From Mycoplasmopsis bovigenitalium (lineage in GTDB: Bacteria; Bacillota_I; Bacilli_A; Mycoplasmatales; Metamycoplasmataceae), in the NCBI RefSeq assembly GCF_002356075.1, contig NZ_AP017902.1, positions 372,001 to 436,000 of the forward strand: 64,000 nt of DNA, in the 5' to 3' direction. Shown one piece after another: positions 42,810 through 55,107 of the stretch. The notes beneath the pieces are model-generated. The model saw nothing but the letters and a program-made list of their open reading frames with translations. It ran no database searches and was not told where the DNA came from. The position numbers and the translations under genes were made by a program. Each line of letters opens with the position of its first letter. Positions within the stretch are counted from its first letter, which is position 1.

Positions 42810-43802
42810 TTAGTATGTTATTTCATGATTTTTATAAATTAATGGCGAAATTATTCCATGAGTAAAGAAAATTATGAACATATTACCCCAAATTTTAACA
42901 GGGCTTGTAACTATGTGTTGAAACATGTAAACAAATATCGAACCTACATGTTTACCATTTTCAAGGCTATTTTGTTCAGCTAAAGCCAAAATTGGCACGT
43001 TAAAAGTCTCAAGTACTGCTGAAAAAACAACAATTGGTACAATAACTAAATAAAGTTGTCTTCTCAACTTAAAGCGAGCAACAATAATGAATAACATCAT
43101 TAAAACATAACCAGAAAGCATTATTGCAAGCAATAATCAACGATTTGGAATAACACCTCTTTGAATAACTGCTTCATCAACGTGAAAACCAATGTAACTT
43201 ACAACAGCAACAATAATGAATGATATTATTAACAAGCATACAATCATATTGATATTTAGTAGATTTATTTTTGATGTTTTGTGTAATTTACTACCAAATC
43301 TATAATTATTCAGAAAGATTATTTTATCTTCAATTTTTTCAATAGTTTTTTCGTTTTCAATTGGATTTAAGCGTAATTTGTCAAGTTTCTTAAATAATTT
43401 ATATATTTTTTCAGCATAAACACCATCCGTGAATTTGCCTCCATAGCAGAAGCGAATAAGTCTAAAAAATAATCAACTTATTATACCTGGAATTACCCCA
43501 TCAAGAACAGCAGCTAAAATAAAGAACTTATCAAAGTATGTTGGGACTAAGGCATAAGAAATAAGTTCAGAAACTAAACCGACAAACCCGCCAACTACTG
43601 GACCAAATATAAATCCTGATATTTTAATTGGCAAGCCGATAATGCTAATTTTGTATGAAGGTAAAGACAAAAAAGGCATTAGTTGCACAACAACCAAAAA
43701 GAAAGACACTGAAATAGCGATCAACATACCAATAAAAGTGATACGTCTAATTGACCATCTCGAAAACATTTTAAAATCTTTATCAGTTTTGACTGGATTC
43801 AT
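42810..43802 (-). CDS. ECF transporter S component
   Basis: 330 aa integral membrane protein. N-terminal half has the S-component pattern GMLIAISVSFFLV, PSYKISIIGLPIKISGFIFGPVVGG as a conserved loop (key residues PSYK and FGPVVGGFVG) and further helices; an insertion of about 70 charged residues splits the helices. The substrate-specific subunit would work with EcfA/EcfT encoded elsewhere. The family resembles folate/vitamin S components, but the substrate cannot be stated. First gene of the unit with the two S41 peptidases. Confidence 0.75.
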
Positions 43803-43901
43803 AATTTTCCTTTACGTAAATTATACACATCGCAATATTTAATTATAGAATAAATTTAATGTGTTTTAATGTTAAAATTATTGATATAAAAAGGAGACAT
43901 A

Positions 43902-45269
<1,368 letters not shown>

Positions 45270-45272
45270 ACA

Positions 45273-45302
45273 AAAAAATAAGCCCAAGCGGGTTTATTTT
45301 TT
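45273..45302. terminator. Bidirectional terminator pepA/DUF31 gene
   Basis: A/T-rich stem closing on GCCC/GGGT around AAGC, with A and T tracts on both sides. Confidence 0.88.
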
Positions 45303-45306
45303 TGTT

Positions 45307-47277
45307 CTAAAAGCCTTTGTCAAACAATTTAGTTGTTTTTTCGCCATTTTCAAATCCATTTGGATAAATTATTCGTAAATTTTCTCTAAATGAATTAGAT
45401 TGGTGTGCAAATTTTGTTTTATCAGTGCCATCAATTAAATTATAAGCATATAGTGTATCACCAGTAACTCCACTAATATCGCTTGATTGAATAAATGGCG
45501 CAAAACCACCAGTTTGCAATAGGTCACCAGAATTAACATTTGCTCTTACTGAGTCATAAATACCAATCATTTGACCAAATTCATTGTAAACTAAAGAACC
45601 TGAAGCGCCATAATATAGTGAAGAAAAATTAATATTATGATGATATCCATATCATTGTCCCATTAATTTTCTTCAAGTATTACCGTATATTCCTAAATTG
45701 TTGCCGAATTCTAATTTACTTTCATGATTATCTGCAGGTAATGCAAAAGTTTTTGCATTAACAGGACTACGATGATATGAAGTTAAATTTTCTGAATTTC
45801 TTTCAATTGGGTTATTAATAACTCACATTCCATGTTTATGACCAAATGGATATCCGCCGATAAAAATGTTTTGAATATTGTACAAATTATTCTCATTTTT
45901 TTCATTTTTAGCGGCAGAAACATAATCTGTTGTAAGCATGTATTTGGAAATTTCTTTATTTTGATTAGGTAAAATTTCTGTTTTTTCCAATCTATCAATG
46001 TAACTGTCAAGACCTTTTATTGCATTATTAACTCATTGTTTTAATTCTTCGGGAGCGGAAGTTAAATCTACATCAACTTCAAATACTGCAAAATCAACCA
46101 TTACTCCAATATGTTTGTCACCTTTAAAATATGCATCAAACATTGGTTTTTTATAATCTTCATCAATCTCGCCACTGTTTTTTAAGTATTCATGTCATTG
46201 TTCTGCACTTTTTTGTAAGTCTGCTTGATATTTTTGCATTGATTCTTTTTTCATAAAATCATATGCAGCAAATACAATTTTTGGCTTAGAAATGGCGCTT
46301 GATTGCACTGTGTCAGTAACACCTTCCATCTTATCATAATTTACCAATTCAGTCGAATTTGTGTAGTATTTGGCAATTCATTGGTTTTTATTCGCTTCTT
46401 GATCAGCGGTGTTATTTGGCAAAGCCGAAAATTCTGTTGGTTTGTTTTTTGCTTTACCTAAAGCTACTGCAACAACTTTATCTTTAACAGGGTCTTCATA
46501 ATTTAATTTCTTGTTTAATTCATCAGAAAGAGAATTACTAAAATTGGCTATAACATGTAAGTTTGTTGCAATAAATAATTTGTATTTATTGGGATTACTT
46601 TTGTATTTGTAATAGTCTAGTAATCAACCAGTACCTTTATCATTTGAAATAAAGCCGCCATTTGCTTGTTTGGTGGCAAATTTCAAAGCAAAAGTCCTAT
46701 CAAATATTTCATTGTATAAAACATTTGAGTCTACTTTTTTAAATTTACTTGCATATTCTGGGTAGGTGTGCTTTGAACTATTATCAATTTTAGGAAAAGT
46801 AGGTGGCCAAACAGGCAATTCAGGCTTGTCAGTTGGAGGGGTTTGGAGATTACCATCTCCTTCTTTAGGAGGCTTTTGTGAACCATTGTCATTACCTTTT
46901 TCTGGGCTGCTTGGTTCTCCTAATTCTGGTTTTGTTAAATCATTAATAGTTTTAATTTTTTGATTTACAGTTGCAATAAAAACAGTTAAATCACTAAAAA
47001 TGCGAGTTAATTCTTTAACGGTTAGGTCTTTTAATGATTTGTTATTGTATTTTACTAATTCAACCTTGATTTGTGCATTTACTTCTGAATATTTTGGTTC
47101 GCTAGTTTGTTTATCAAGTGTATTTAATTTACTGATTTTTGCGTCAATTTTAATTGAAAGTTCTTGCTTTTTGACTTCATCATTATTTTTGCCTTTTTGA
47201 ACACAAGATACAATTGAAAAAGGCAAAAATGATGTCAATAAAATTGATGAAAATAATAGTTTTTTGTTTGATTTCAT
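45307..47277 (-). CDS. DUF31 serine protease lipoprotein (MIP-like)
   Basis: 656 aa. Signal peptide with FSIVSC lipobox near residue 26, helical spacer, and a Pro/Gly-rich linker (residues about 110-150). The DUF31 trypsin-like fold follows: His241 in ATNLHV, Asp395 in VMVDFAVFEVDVD and Ser559 in YGASGSLVYN, consistent with a His-Asp-Ser triad. DUF31 includes the Mycoplasma immunoglobulin protease MIP, which works with an antibody-binding partner MIB; no MIB gene lies nearby. Surface located. Antibody as substrate is possible but not shown here. Confidence 0.88.
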
Positions 47278-47292
47278 AATTATCTCCGGATA

Positions 47293-47319
47293 ATAAAATA
47301 TTCACGAAAAGTGAATATT
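47293..47319 (-). terminator. Terminator of the P80-P60-hinT operon
   Basis: Perfect AATATTCAC/GTGAATATT stem with a 5-base loop, T-rich tail, 5 bp after hinT. Confidence 0.75.
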
Positions 47320-47324
47320 AATCT

Positions 47325-47636
47325 TTAATATGGAATAACGTGAACGTGTGTGTGAAAAACTGACTGTTCAGGCGCATTTGTATTAATTAAAATTTTGAAG
47401 CCTTGGCCGCCTTTATCTAAAACTTCTTGTTTAGCTAATTTACGCGCAACATTAATCAAGTGCGCCGCAGTTTCATCGCTCTCAAGGGTAATATTTCTTT
47501 GTCTTTCAATCGGAACTACTAGAAAATGACCTTTGCTAACAGGGAATTTGTCATAAAAAGCGACACAAACATCGTCTTTATATATGAAGTTTGCTTCTAA
47601 TTTGCCACTTATAATATCTAAAAAAACATTATCCAT
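47325..47636 (-). CDS. hinT: HinT nucleotide-binding protein (HIT family)
   Basis: 103 aa cytoplasmic HIT protein. C-terminal HTHVHVIP is the histidine triad of purine-nucleoside phosphoramidases; KGHFLVVP is the second conserved segment. Start overlaps the P60 stop (TAATG), so synthesis is coupled to two membrane proteins. In M. hominis, HinT is reported to bind P60 and P80, which are encoded in the same order. Slightly shorter than typical HIT proteins at the C-terminus. Confidence 0.95.
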   Translation of the reverse strand: MDNVFLDIISGKLEANFIYKDDVCVAFYDKFPVSKGHFLVVPIERQRNITLESDETAAHLINVARKLAKQEVLDKGGQGFKILINTNAPEQSVFHTHVHVIPY

Positions 47637-48931
47637 TATACCAACTCCACAAATACCAAGCTTTTAGCGGCTTCTCTTAAAGCAATACTTGTTTTATTAA
47701 TCTTAATTTTGTATCCTAAATCAGCAAAACTCTTAATTGCTGTTTCGTAAAGAGTTTGGTCATTTAAGAAGAATAAAAAGGCTAAAATATCCAATTTATC
47801 TTTGTACATTGTGTTATCGAAAGATAATAATGTAACTTTTGATTTTGTTGATTTTGAGTCTTCTGAATTTGGAAGTTCAACTTCTTGAGATGCAGCAATT
47901 GGCGCAATTTGATTTAAATAAACTACCGTAGGAGTTGTTTTTTCACCTGTTGAAATTTTGTATGGATTAATAACGAATCCTTTTTCAATTTCTGTGTTTA
48001 CTAATCTATTATTGTTTACATCAAAGTATCCATACAAGTCTTTTTTAGCTTTTTTATTTTTAAGAGATTCATAATCTCATTTTAATGAATACGATGTTGT
48101 TGCTGATTTAAAACCTTTGTAACCGTATAGTTTTTTATCATCATCATTGCCTGAAATAAACTCAATGTCAGCTTTTAATTGGTCTTTAGACTGACTTGAA
48201 TCTTTTCAAAATTCATTAAATGTGTCTGTATCTTTTATAGTTGGAAAACCACGGGTGAAAAATGAGTCATTATCAACTTTAGTTTCAGCATCTTTCATTC
48301 AAATTTGAGCATATTTTTTATCAACTGCGTATTTAGCAAGTAAGTAATTTTTTAACTCATATTTAATATCTTTTGTATATTTAAAGTTTTTGTCAATTTT
48401 CTTTAGCTCTTCTTTTGTGTTAATTGCAAAATATTTATTTACAAATAACATTTTTTCAATTTCAGCTCTAATACCAGTTTTTTCATTCAATCAAAGCACT
48501 TTAAAATGATCTGTTGTTATTTCTGAATGAGGTTGAATAGTTTTTAGAGTTTCGATTTCTTGATTATTTAAAATTCTGCTTGATGTTCAATCAACAACTT
48601 TTTGCGCAAAATAATATTTATCTTTATCTAATTTATTTTTTGCATAAAGTTTGAATGCTTTTTCACTATCTTTAAATAAGTTGGATTCTTCTTTTTTAAA
48701 TTCATTTATATATGTTTCATCAAGATTATTTGAATCATTGAATTTAATTTTGTATAAAGATAATAGAGTTGCTCTTGTAAATTTTGCTTTTAATTGTTCA
48801 GCAGCATCGGCTTTAATTAAATTATCTTGTTTAATTTTTTCAACAGTTTTAACATTTTTTGCACAAGAAGCAGAAACAAAAGGAATTGCAACTAATGAAC
48901 TAGATAATATGGCTAAATTTATTTTTTTCAT
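47636..48931 (-). CDS. HinT-interacting lipoprotein P60
   Basis: 431 aa. Signal peptide ending FVSASC with lipobox Cys about residue 23, then a helical extracellular domain without recognised catalytic motifs. At least six TGA Trp codons. Its position between P80 and hinT with TAATG overlaps on both sides matches the P80-P60-HinT complex described for M. hominis. How a surface lipoprotein contacts a cytosolic HIT protein is unclear; P80 may bridge the membrane. Confidence 0.85.
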
Positions 48932-51135
48932 TATTTGTTTCCCTTTCTTAATTCATTTAATTTTTCGAAAACTAAAGCGCTAGCATCTTTATCTTTATTT
49001 TTTGTTGAATTTGGGAAAAATACTTTTTCATCTTTATAAACAAAGTTGCTGTCATATTTGCCTTGAGCTCTATCTTTCATTCAATTATCAACTGATTTGG
49101 TTAAATTGAAGTTTCTTTGAACATCTTCTGCGATAAGAATATTTTTGTTATATTGTTTGAATTTTTCAATATCTTTATCATTATATTTTGCATTTTCAAT
49201 TGGTTTTTTGTTTTCATCAAAAGCATAAATATTTTTTTGCTCTTTTAGATATTTTAAAAATTCTTGTTCATTTAACATTTTTTCTAAAACATATTGTTGT
49301 TGTGTCAATGATTGATTAATTAATTGAAGTGCATTGTATTTTTTACCCGATATTGAGTTTTTATATTTGTTGCTCAATAAAAAGTCAGACTTAATCATTT
49401 CTTTTAATATTTCAGGTTTGGACTTATTTTCATATGCTTTAATTTTGTCAATTGCTTTGACATTAATTAGACTAATACCTTTTGAGGTTAGGATAATTAG
49501 AATATCTTCACTGCCTTTTAATTTATAAACTGTTTGAATTTGGCCTTCTTTTTCAAATAATTCAACTAGCGGTTTTACAATAAGTTCATTAAATTTTTCA
49601 GTGTAAATTCCCTCTTTTTTAACATCGCTAGCGTCATCAAATAGTTTTTGAAGTGCTTTATTGAATTTTCCAATTTCAGTTTGAGCTTCTTGTTGACTTT
49701 TGTTTTTAAGTGAATCATCTGAAATTTGCGAAATACTATCAAAATTTTTGATAATGTTTTCTCTAATTTCTTTTAGTTTGCCAAATAAATCAACCTCTTT
49801 AACATCATTTGTATACAAATCAGATAATTGAGAAAAGGCTTTAAGTGTTTTATCACCGCCGCCAACCAATAAATCATCAATTGAAGTAAGACCGGTTGAA
49901 CCTCAATTTGTTTTGATTTCTTGTTCATCAAGAGAAAGCTGGGCTAAAACAGAACTATATTCCGCAATTTCTTGATTTATTGTTGATGAACTATTTTCTT
50001 TAGCTTTTGCAACAAGTTCATCGTATGCTTTGAAGTTTTCTTTAATTTTGTCAAAAGCAGGAATGACTTTAAAATTATTTTCACCTTGAGCAGGTCAATA
50101 AAACATTAGTTTTTTAACTGCGTTTTTATCAAAGTTTCATTTTAGTTCTTCGCCATCAACTTTTTTGCTTGGAGCAATTCCGGGTAGAGTGAATTGACTA
50201 ATTAAAAATGGGTTATGTTTGCTTAAGTAGTGATCTATAAATCCTTCAGCACTCTTATATGAATCTTCTGTAACAAAACTATTGGTCATAAAAGTCATTT
50301 TTTCTTTTATTTGATCCATTTCAAAGTAGTTTTTATCCTTTTGGAAAAATTTAAATACTTTATCGCCTTTTTTGTACAAAATTTCATTGGTTAAATTGCC
50401 ATTTTTATCAAGTTTGAAAATATCACTTGTTGCAGTTCTATCAATATCATTAATGTTAAATGATGTGTTTAAAGAAAAACGACGTAATGCATCATTTTTT
50501 ATTGATTCATAAACCTTAAAATCTACAGCTTCATCAATGTTTTTTGCACCATTAAACGATTTAACAAGCATTTCGTTGAAAGCTTGTTCTCATTTATCAA
50601 AACCATATGTTTTAATTAACAAGTTTTTAACATCTAATAAAGAACCACGGTGTTTTTCTTTTAATTCCTTAATGGTTTTTAAAGCAATATCATTACGTTG
50701 TTTATCATCTTCTTTTCTTGAAGAGTTTCATAGTCTTTGATATTCTTTTGAAGCTTCAACTTCTTTATTGTAAAGATAGAATAATGCATGACGAAAAACA
50801 TTGTCTAGAACTTTTTTGGGGTCATTTGCATCATCTGCTAATTTGTTGCTTTTAAGGTCTTTAATGTAGAATTTAACTTCATTATTTGAGTTTGAACCAG
50901 GTGTTTTGTAGCTAAATACCGGTGTGTTGTCCGGAAGTGGTTGTTCATAATTTTTATTCAAACTTTGAGCTATTAAAGGCGCAGAAATACCAGCTGCTAA
51001 AGCCAATGTTAAAAGCGAACTTATTGTTCAAAATTTTCAATTTCTTGATTTCTTTGATTTGGGATTTTGATTTTCTTCTTGTTGAGCATTTTTTCTAGTT
51101 AAACGCTCAAAAAAAGTTTCTTTTCTTTTAGCCAT
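48931..51135 (-). CDS. HinT-interacting membrane protein P80
   Basis: 734 aa. A basic cytoplasmic start of about 35 residues, one membrane helix (about 36-58) and a long mostly helical extracellular part. No lipobox. First gene of the P80-P60-hinT operon; its stop overlaps the P60 start. GGGAA-type ribosome site before the start. The 18-bp palindrome AATATTAAATTTAATATT lies 19 bp upstream and is shared with secA. The name follows order and topology; no enzymatic motif was seen. Confidence 0.82.
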
Positions 51136-51151
51136 ATTCCCTTCTTTCTAA

Positions 51152-51171
51152 TTAATATTAAATTTAATATT
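51152..51171. promoter_or_regulatory. AT palindrome upstream of P80 operon
   Basis: Contains the same 18-bp perfect palindrome as the secA upstream site (5249-5266), 17 bp before the P80 start and between divergent genes. Confidence 0.45.
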
Positions 51172-51214
51172 GTATATTATACATAAATTTTATTTTGTCA
51201 AACATTTGAAAATG

Positions 51215-51220
51215 TATAAT
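51215..51220 (+). promoter_or_regulatory. -10 box of a possibly leaderless gene
   Basis: TATAAT ends six bases before ATG 51227, so transcription would begin at or next to the start codon. No Shine-Dalgarno is visible. A TTGTCA lies upstream but only 14 bases away. Confidence 0.45.
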
Positions 51221-51226
51221 AAACAT

Positions 51227-51808
51227 ATGAACAAAATTAGCCAATTAATTTTAGAATTTGAATCAATTTTGAATAAAAAAAACATTAATTGGTCAATTTC
51301 TAAGAAATTTTATGATGCAATAATTGCTGGTCAAAATATTGAAAAAAAATATAGCGTTGCGCTGTATTGAAAAGATTTTTCGTATCTTGCTTACTTATTC
51401 CCTGATAAATTCAAATTCAGTAATAACAAAAGCAATAAAGGTTATTTAGCATCATTTAAATTTGATAAGCAAGTTTTACCAATTCAATTGATAATTGGAA
51501 GTACAAGGGAAAAAATTGAATCAATTGATAAGAAAAATAAATCGCGTTTGAAATATTGAGATGCATCAAAAAATAGTTTATTAACTATACTAAAATCTAC
51601 TGGCACACAGCCTATTCAATTTAAAGAACTAATATATTTACTTTCTGATACGCGACCTACACTTTATTTTTTTACAGATTCAACGCTAGATAAATTTATT
51701 TTTTACAATAATTTAAATTGAAATAAATGCAAAAAAATCGAATTCGAAGGTGTTTTTTTGCCTTATTTCAATGATTTTGAATTGGATTCATTGAATATTA
51801 AGATATAA
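51227..51808 (+). CDS. Unknown cytoplasmic protein
   Basis: 193 aa, no signal peptide or membrane helix; mixed alpha/beta composition with four TGA Trp codons. I do not recognise a family. ATG 51227 is chosen because a -10 box sits just upstream and the longer in-frame start at 51170 would overlap the promoter; MNKISQLILEFESIL also looks like a normal N-terminus. 8 bp from the next gene on the same strand, so probably one transcript. Confidence 0.65.
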
Positions 51809-51816
51809 TTTTATAT

Positions 51817-52530
51817 ATGAATTTTAAAAGAGATAATATCACTTTTACATCATCATTATTCATAATTTCGACTACATTATTCTCAATTTTTTCTGTAGTT
51901 ATTTTTTATGATCCGACTTTTATGGATATTTATGAAGAATTGCCAACAGTGTTTGCTTTATTCAAGGGATTTGGCTTTACAATGTTTTTCACAACAATAA
52001 GTAATATTTTTCTTGGTATTACAATGATGTTGTTAGTTATTAAGAAAGAATCAAAAGTTATTAAAAGATTATTTTTTAACGCGGCTTGTTTAATGGCTAT
52101 TACTTCGTTTGTTTTCTGAAGTTTGATTATTTTTTGGTCTGCAGCTTGATACAACTATCCGGTCGCTTTTATGAATGTTATCCTGCATTTTATTAATCCA
52201 ATAATTGGTCTTTTAATTCTTTATTTATTTAGAAAAGAAGTAAAAATTAAAGTATTAGACTTGTTTATCCCAATATTTTGATTTGTAGTTTATTATTTCA
52301 TTGCAATTTTAATCTATGTTGCAACATACGGTATTTTTAAAAATGATACAGGCGTTGTAATCTATAGTTTCTTAAATTTCCGTAAACCTTTATTTTACAG
52401 TGGTGATAATAGCATGGTTATTTTTGTGTTAAATTTTGTTATTTTATTAGGCAATATTTATATTCCACTATTACTGACTATAATATTGATTAAGTCTTAT
52501 AAAATTAAATTGTTTAAAAAAACTACATAG
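51817..52530 (+). CDS. Polytopic membrane protein, Pr6Pr/FAR-17a-like
   Basis: 237 aa with about six hydrophobic helices. The pattern FFTTISNIFLGI followed by VILHFINPIIGLL resembles the YFTxxSN and LLHxxxPxL features of Pr6Pr (FAR-17a/AIG1-like) membrane proteins; some eukaryotic members cleave fatty-acid esters of hydroxy fatty acids using Thr and His, and both an SN-adjacent Thr and a His are present here. Family call is moderate; function in bacteria unknown. Confidence 0.55.
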
Positions 52531-52542
52531 CAATATGTAGTT
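52521..52542 (+). terminator. Weak terminator after Pr6Pr-like gene
   Basis: AACTACATA/TATGTAGTT stem with a 4-base loop but only a short AT-rich tail. Confidence 0.5.
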
Positions 52543-52572
52543 AAATTTATGTCACAGTTTAAATTAAATAAA

Positions 52573-52929
52573 TTATTTATTACGTTTGATTTCTTTAAGT
52601 CTTGCTGATTTACCACTTCTTTCACGAATGTAGTTTAGTTTAGCACGACGTACTTTATTTGAACGAACAACCTCAATTTGAGCTATAAATGGTGAGTGTA
52701 ATGGGAATGTTCTTTCAACCCCAATACCAAATGAAATTTTTCTAACTGTAAAGTTTTCTCTTGTACCTGATTCAGTTCTTGAAATTACTAAACCTTCAAA
52801 AATTTGAATACGTTCTTTTTCACCTTCACGGATACGAACATAAACTTTAACGTTGTCACCTACTCTAAAATCTGGGTGATCTTTACGTAGCTGACTTTGT
52901 TCTACTAATTCAATTAATCTATTTCTCAT
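52573..52929 (-). CDS. rplS: 50S ribosomal protein L19
   Basis: 118 aa. [26 protein letters not shown] and [13 protein letters not shown] are signature regions. I use ATG 52929 (MRNRLIEL); an ATG 15 bases upstream lies inside trmD and is not supported. Overlaps trmD by 11 bases in the rpsP-trmD-rplS order common in bacteria. Confidence 0.97.
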   Translation of the reverse strand: MRNRLIELVEQSQLRKDHPDFRVGDNVKVYVRIREGEKERIQIFEGLVISRTESGTRENFTVRKISFGIGVERTFPLHSPFIAQIEVVRSNKVRRAKLNYIRERSGKSARLKEIKRNK

Positions 52930-53602
52930 TATTGATCCTTTCAATTATGTCGGGTCTATTTTTTAATGTTTTTTTATATTGCTCATCTTTTTTCCATTTT
53001 TCAATATCTGCATGATTGCCATTTAATAAAACTTCTGGCACTTTCATACCTTTATATTCTCGAGGGCGGGTGTATTGGGGGTAATCTAATAATCCTGCAT
53101 CCTGAAATGAATCAAATTGGTGTGATTCTTGTCTAATTACACCTGGAACTAGTCTAATTATTGAATCCGCCATTACCATTGCAGGAAGTTCACCACCAGT
53201 CAAAACATAATCTCCAATCGATATTTCATCATCAACAAGTTCTACAACTCTTTCATCAAATCCTTCATAGCGTCCTGCTATAAATGTTATTTGTGATTTT
53301 GTTGATAATTCATTCGCAATTTTTTGATCAAACTTGCGTCCTTGTGGTGTTACTAAAACCTTATAACCACCTCTATTTTCTAACGAATCTAGTGCTAAAT
53401 CAATTGGCTCAACTTGTAAAAGCAATCCATGACCACCACCATAAATTTCATCATCGACTTTGTTGTGTTTATTTTTACTAAATTTCCTAAAATCAATAAT
53501 ATTAATGTTGATTAGGTTTTTTTCAATTGCTTTGGCAATAATCGATTCATCAGTTAGCGGTTTGAAATAATTTGGAAAAAGAGTTAAAAAATTAATTTTC
53601 AT
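52919..53602 (-). CDS. trmD: tRNA (guanine-37-N1)-methyltransferase
   Basis: SPOUT-class methyltransferase protecting reading frame at tRNA position 37. 227 aa, full length. Trefoil-knot segments [24 protein letters not shown] and [13 protein letters not shown] are present. Start overlaps the rpsP stop (TAATG). Confidence 0.97.
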   Translation of the reverse strand: MKINFLTLFPNYFKPLTDESIIAKAIEKNLININIIDFRKFSKNKHNKVDDEIYGGGHGLLLQVEPIDLALDSLENRGGYKVLVTPQGRKFDQKIANELSTKSQITFIAGRYEGFDERVVELVDDEISIGDYVLTGGELPAMVMADSIIRLVPGVIRQESHQFDSFQDAGLLDYPQYTRPREYKGMKVPEVLLNGNHADIEKWKKDEQYKKTLKNRPDIIERINNEK

Positions 53603-53868
53603 TATTTAGCGTGTTTTGAATTTTTTTGAAGTTTTTCATTTAAACCGTGTTTTCTGAATAAGTCGAAAACAACTTGAGTTAGTTGAGCACCATTGTCTAC
53701 TCATTTTTGTACAAGTTCTTCTTTAACAAAGAATTCTTTTGTGTGTGGGTTGTATTGTCCTAAAGCCTCAATAAATCTACCGTCACGTGGAGCACGTGAA
53801 TCAGCAGCAACTATTTTATATTGAGCATTAAATTTAGAACCAGTTCTTTTTAGTCTGATTTTTACCAT
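53602..53868 (-). CDS. rpsP: 30S ribosomal protein S16
   Basis: 88 aa, missed under the standard code because of a TGA Trp in the QKWVDNGAQ segment. Conserved start [11 protein letters not shown] and [27 protein letters not shown] upstream. First gene of the rpsP-trmD-rplS unit. Confidence 0.96.
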
Positions 53869-53904
53869 AAAATATTCTCCTTAATAAATTAACTGCGACA
53901 TTTG

Positions 53905-53926
53905 TGTCAAGCAAAAATACTTGACA
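53905..53926. promoter_or_regulatory. Hairpin upstream of rpsP
   Basis: TGTCAAG/CTTGACA perfect stem, 8-base loop. The TTGACA at its right end (minus strand) would serve as a -35 for rpsP. It is almost the same stem as the HAD terminator at 53979-54000. Confidence 0.45.
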
Positions 53927-53971
53927 GCATTATTGCTTTATTATTTTACATTAAAAACAAATATTCAAAAC

Positions 53972-54000
53972 AAAAAAATGTCAAGCATTTTTGCTTGACA
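53972..54000 (-). terminator. Terminator of the HAD gene
   Basis: Perfect TGTCAAGC/GCTTGACA stem, 6-base loop, and T7 on the minus strand. Confidence 0.88.
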
Positions 54001-54020
54001 CGATTTTTCAAAATATATTA

Positions 54021-54836
54021 CTATTTAAGCTCTTCTAACTCTTCAAGAACAGTTGATAACCCGGAATTTGAATAGTCAGGACCAACGCAATGAGCAATTG
54101 CTTTTACATGTTCTTGTGAACTTCCCATGCAAACAAAATAACCTAAATGATATTTTGTTGGCATATCGTTTGCTGAATCACCAATATGCATCGCATCTTT
54201 TGGGTCAATATTTAATAATTCGCAAACAAATTTATTGGCAATTCCTTTGTTAGCATCGCTTGGACCAACTTCGATTGTATAACCATTCGATACCAAATAA
54301 AAAGCTAGTTCAGGATATTTTTTAGATAAATAATTGTGTAATTCTTTTGTTTTTTCAATACTTAAACCAAAAACAAGCAATTTTGAAAATGGACCATTAT
54401 TATCAATATCATTGTAATTAAATTTAGGATTTTCTTTTGACCATTCTTTAACTAGAACACCTTCAAAATTGCCGCTATGGTACATGTTTTTTATGCCATT
54501 AATATATATACACATATTATGCTTCTTGAATTCTTCAATAACATTTAAAACAATATCTTTAGGCATCTCTTTACGATAAACTTCTTTATTATTTTTATCA
54601 ACAACGAGAGCCCCATTTAAACACACAACATACTCACTGCAAACTTGTTGCGCTATATTCATTGTATATTCTGTATTACCTCTACCAGTTGAAAAAATAA
54701 CAGGTTTAGATAAATTTACTTTTTTAGCAGTTAATATATTTTTTTCGCTAATTGTTTCGTAACCATTCACTTTATCAATAAATGTTCCATCTAAATCTAA
54801 AAAATATATCTTAGCTTTTTTAACTAAATTTTTCAT
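54021..54836 (-). CDS. Cof-type HAD superfamily phosphatase
   Basis: 271 aa. Motif I FLDLDGTFID at residues 12-21, FSTGRG, and motif IV HIGDSANDMPT near residue 217. Third Cof-like gene in the window and most like the 21979 gene in layout. A 13-base A run (T run on the coding strand) lies 29 bp upstream, so promoter spacing may vary. Substrate unknown. Confidence 0.9.
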   Translation of the reverse strand: MKNLVKKAKIYFLDLDGTFIDKVNGYETISEKNILTAKKVNLSKPVIFSTGRGNTEYTMNIAQQVCSEYVVCLNGALVVDKNNKEVYRKEMPKDIVLNVIEEFKKHNMCIYINGIKNMYHSGNFEGVLVKEWSKENPKFNYNDIDNNGPFSKLLVFGLSIEKTKELHNYLSKKYPELAFYLVSNGYTIEVGPSDANKGIANKFVCELLNIDPKDAMHIGDSANDMPTKYHLGYFVCMGSSQEHVKAIAHCVGPDYSNSGLSTVLEELEELK

Positions 54837-54864
54837 TCCATAATTTTAACTAATATTAAGAATC

Positions 54865-54877
54865 AAAAAAAAAAAAA
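54865..54877. repeat. A13 homopolymer upstream of HAD gene
   Basis: Longest homopolymer I see in the window; on the HAD coding strand it is T13 lying between possible -35 and -10 elements (TAATAT at about 54852-54857). Confidence 0.6.
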
Positions 54878-55051
54878 CAAGGCCTGCTCCAACGTTTAAA
54901 ATAGCTTTTAGTATTTTTTTTACTAAAATCAATTATTTTTCAATTGAATAAGTAATATATCAAAATTTTTATTGATTGAAAAAACAAAAGAAATTTACAA
55001 GAAAAATGTGGTATTAATTACACAAATTTGAAAATAAAAAAGAAAAACAAA

Positions 55052-55079
55052 AATTTAGATGATTGTTTACATCTAAATT
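55052..55079 (-). terminator. Second terminator-like hairpin
   Basis: Perfect AATTTAGATG/CATCTAAATT arms, 8-base loop, followed on the minus strand by TTTGTTTTT. Confidence 0.6.
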
Positions 55080-55107
55080 CCTAAGCAGTAAGTTCAAGTA
55101 CAACATA

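Noticed and set aside
48931..51135. P80 as a MIB-type antibody-binding partner of the DUF31 protease
   Set aside because: Operon order and topology match P80 of the HinT complex; a terminator and the hinT gene separate it from the DUF31 gene, and I saw no MIB-like features.
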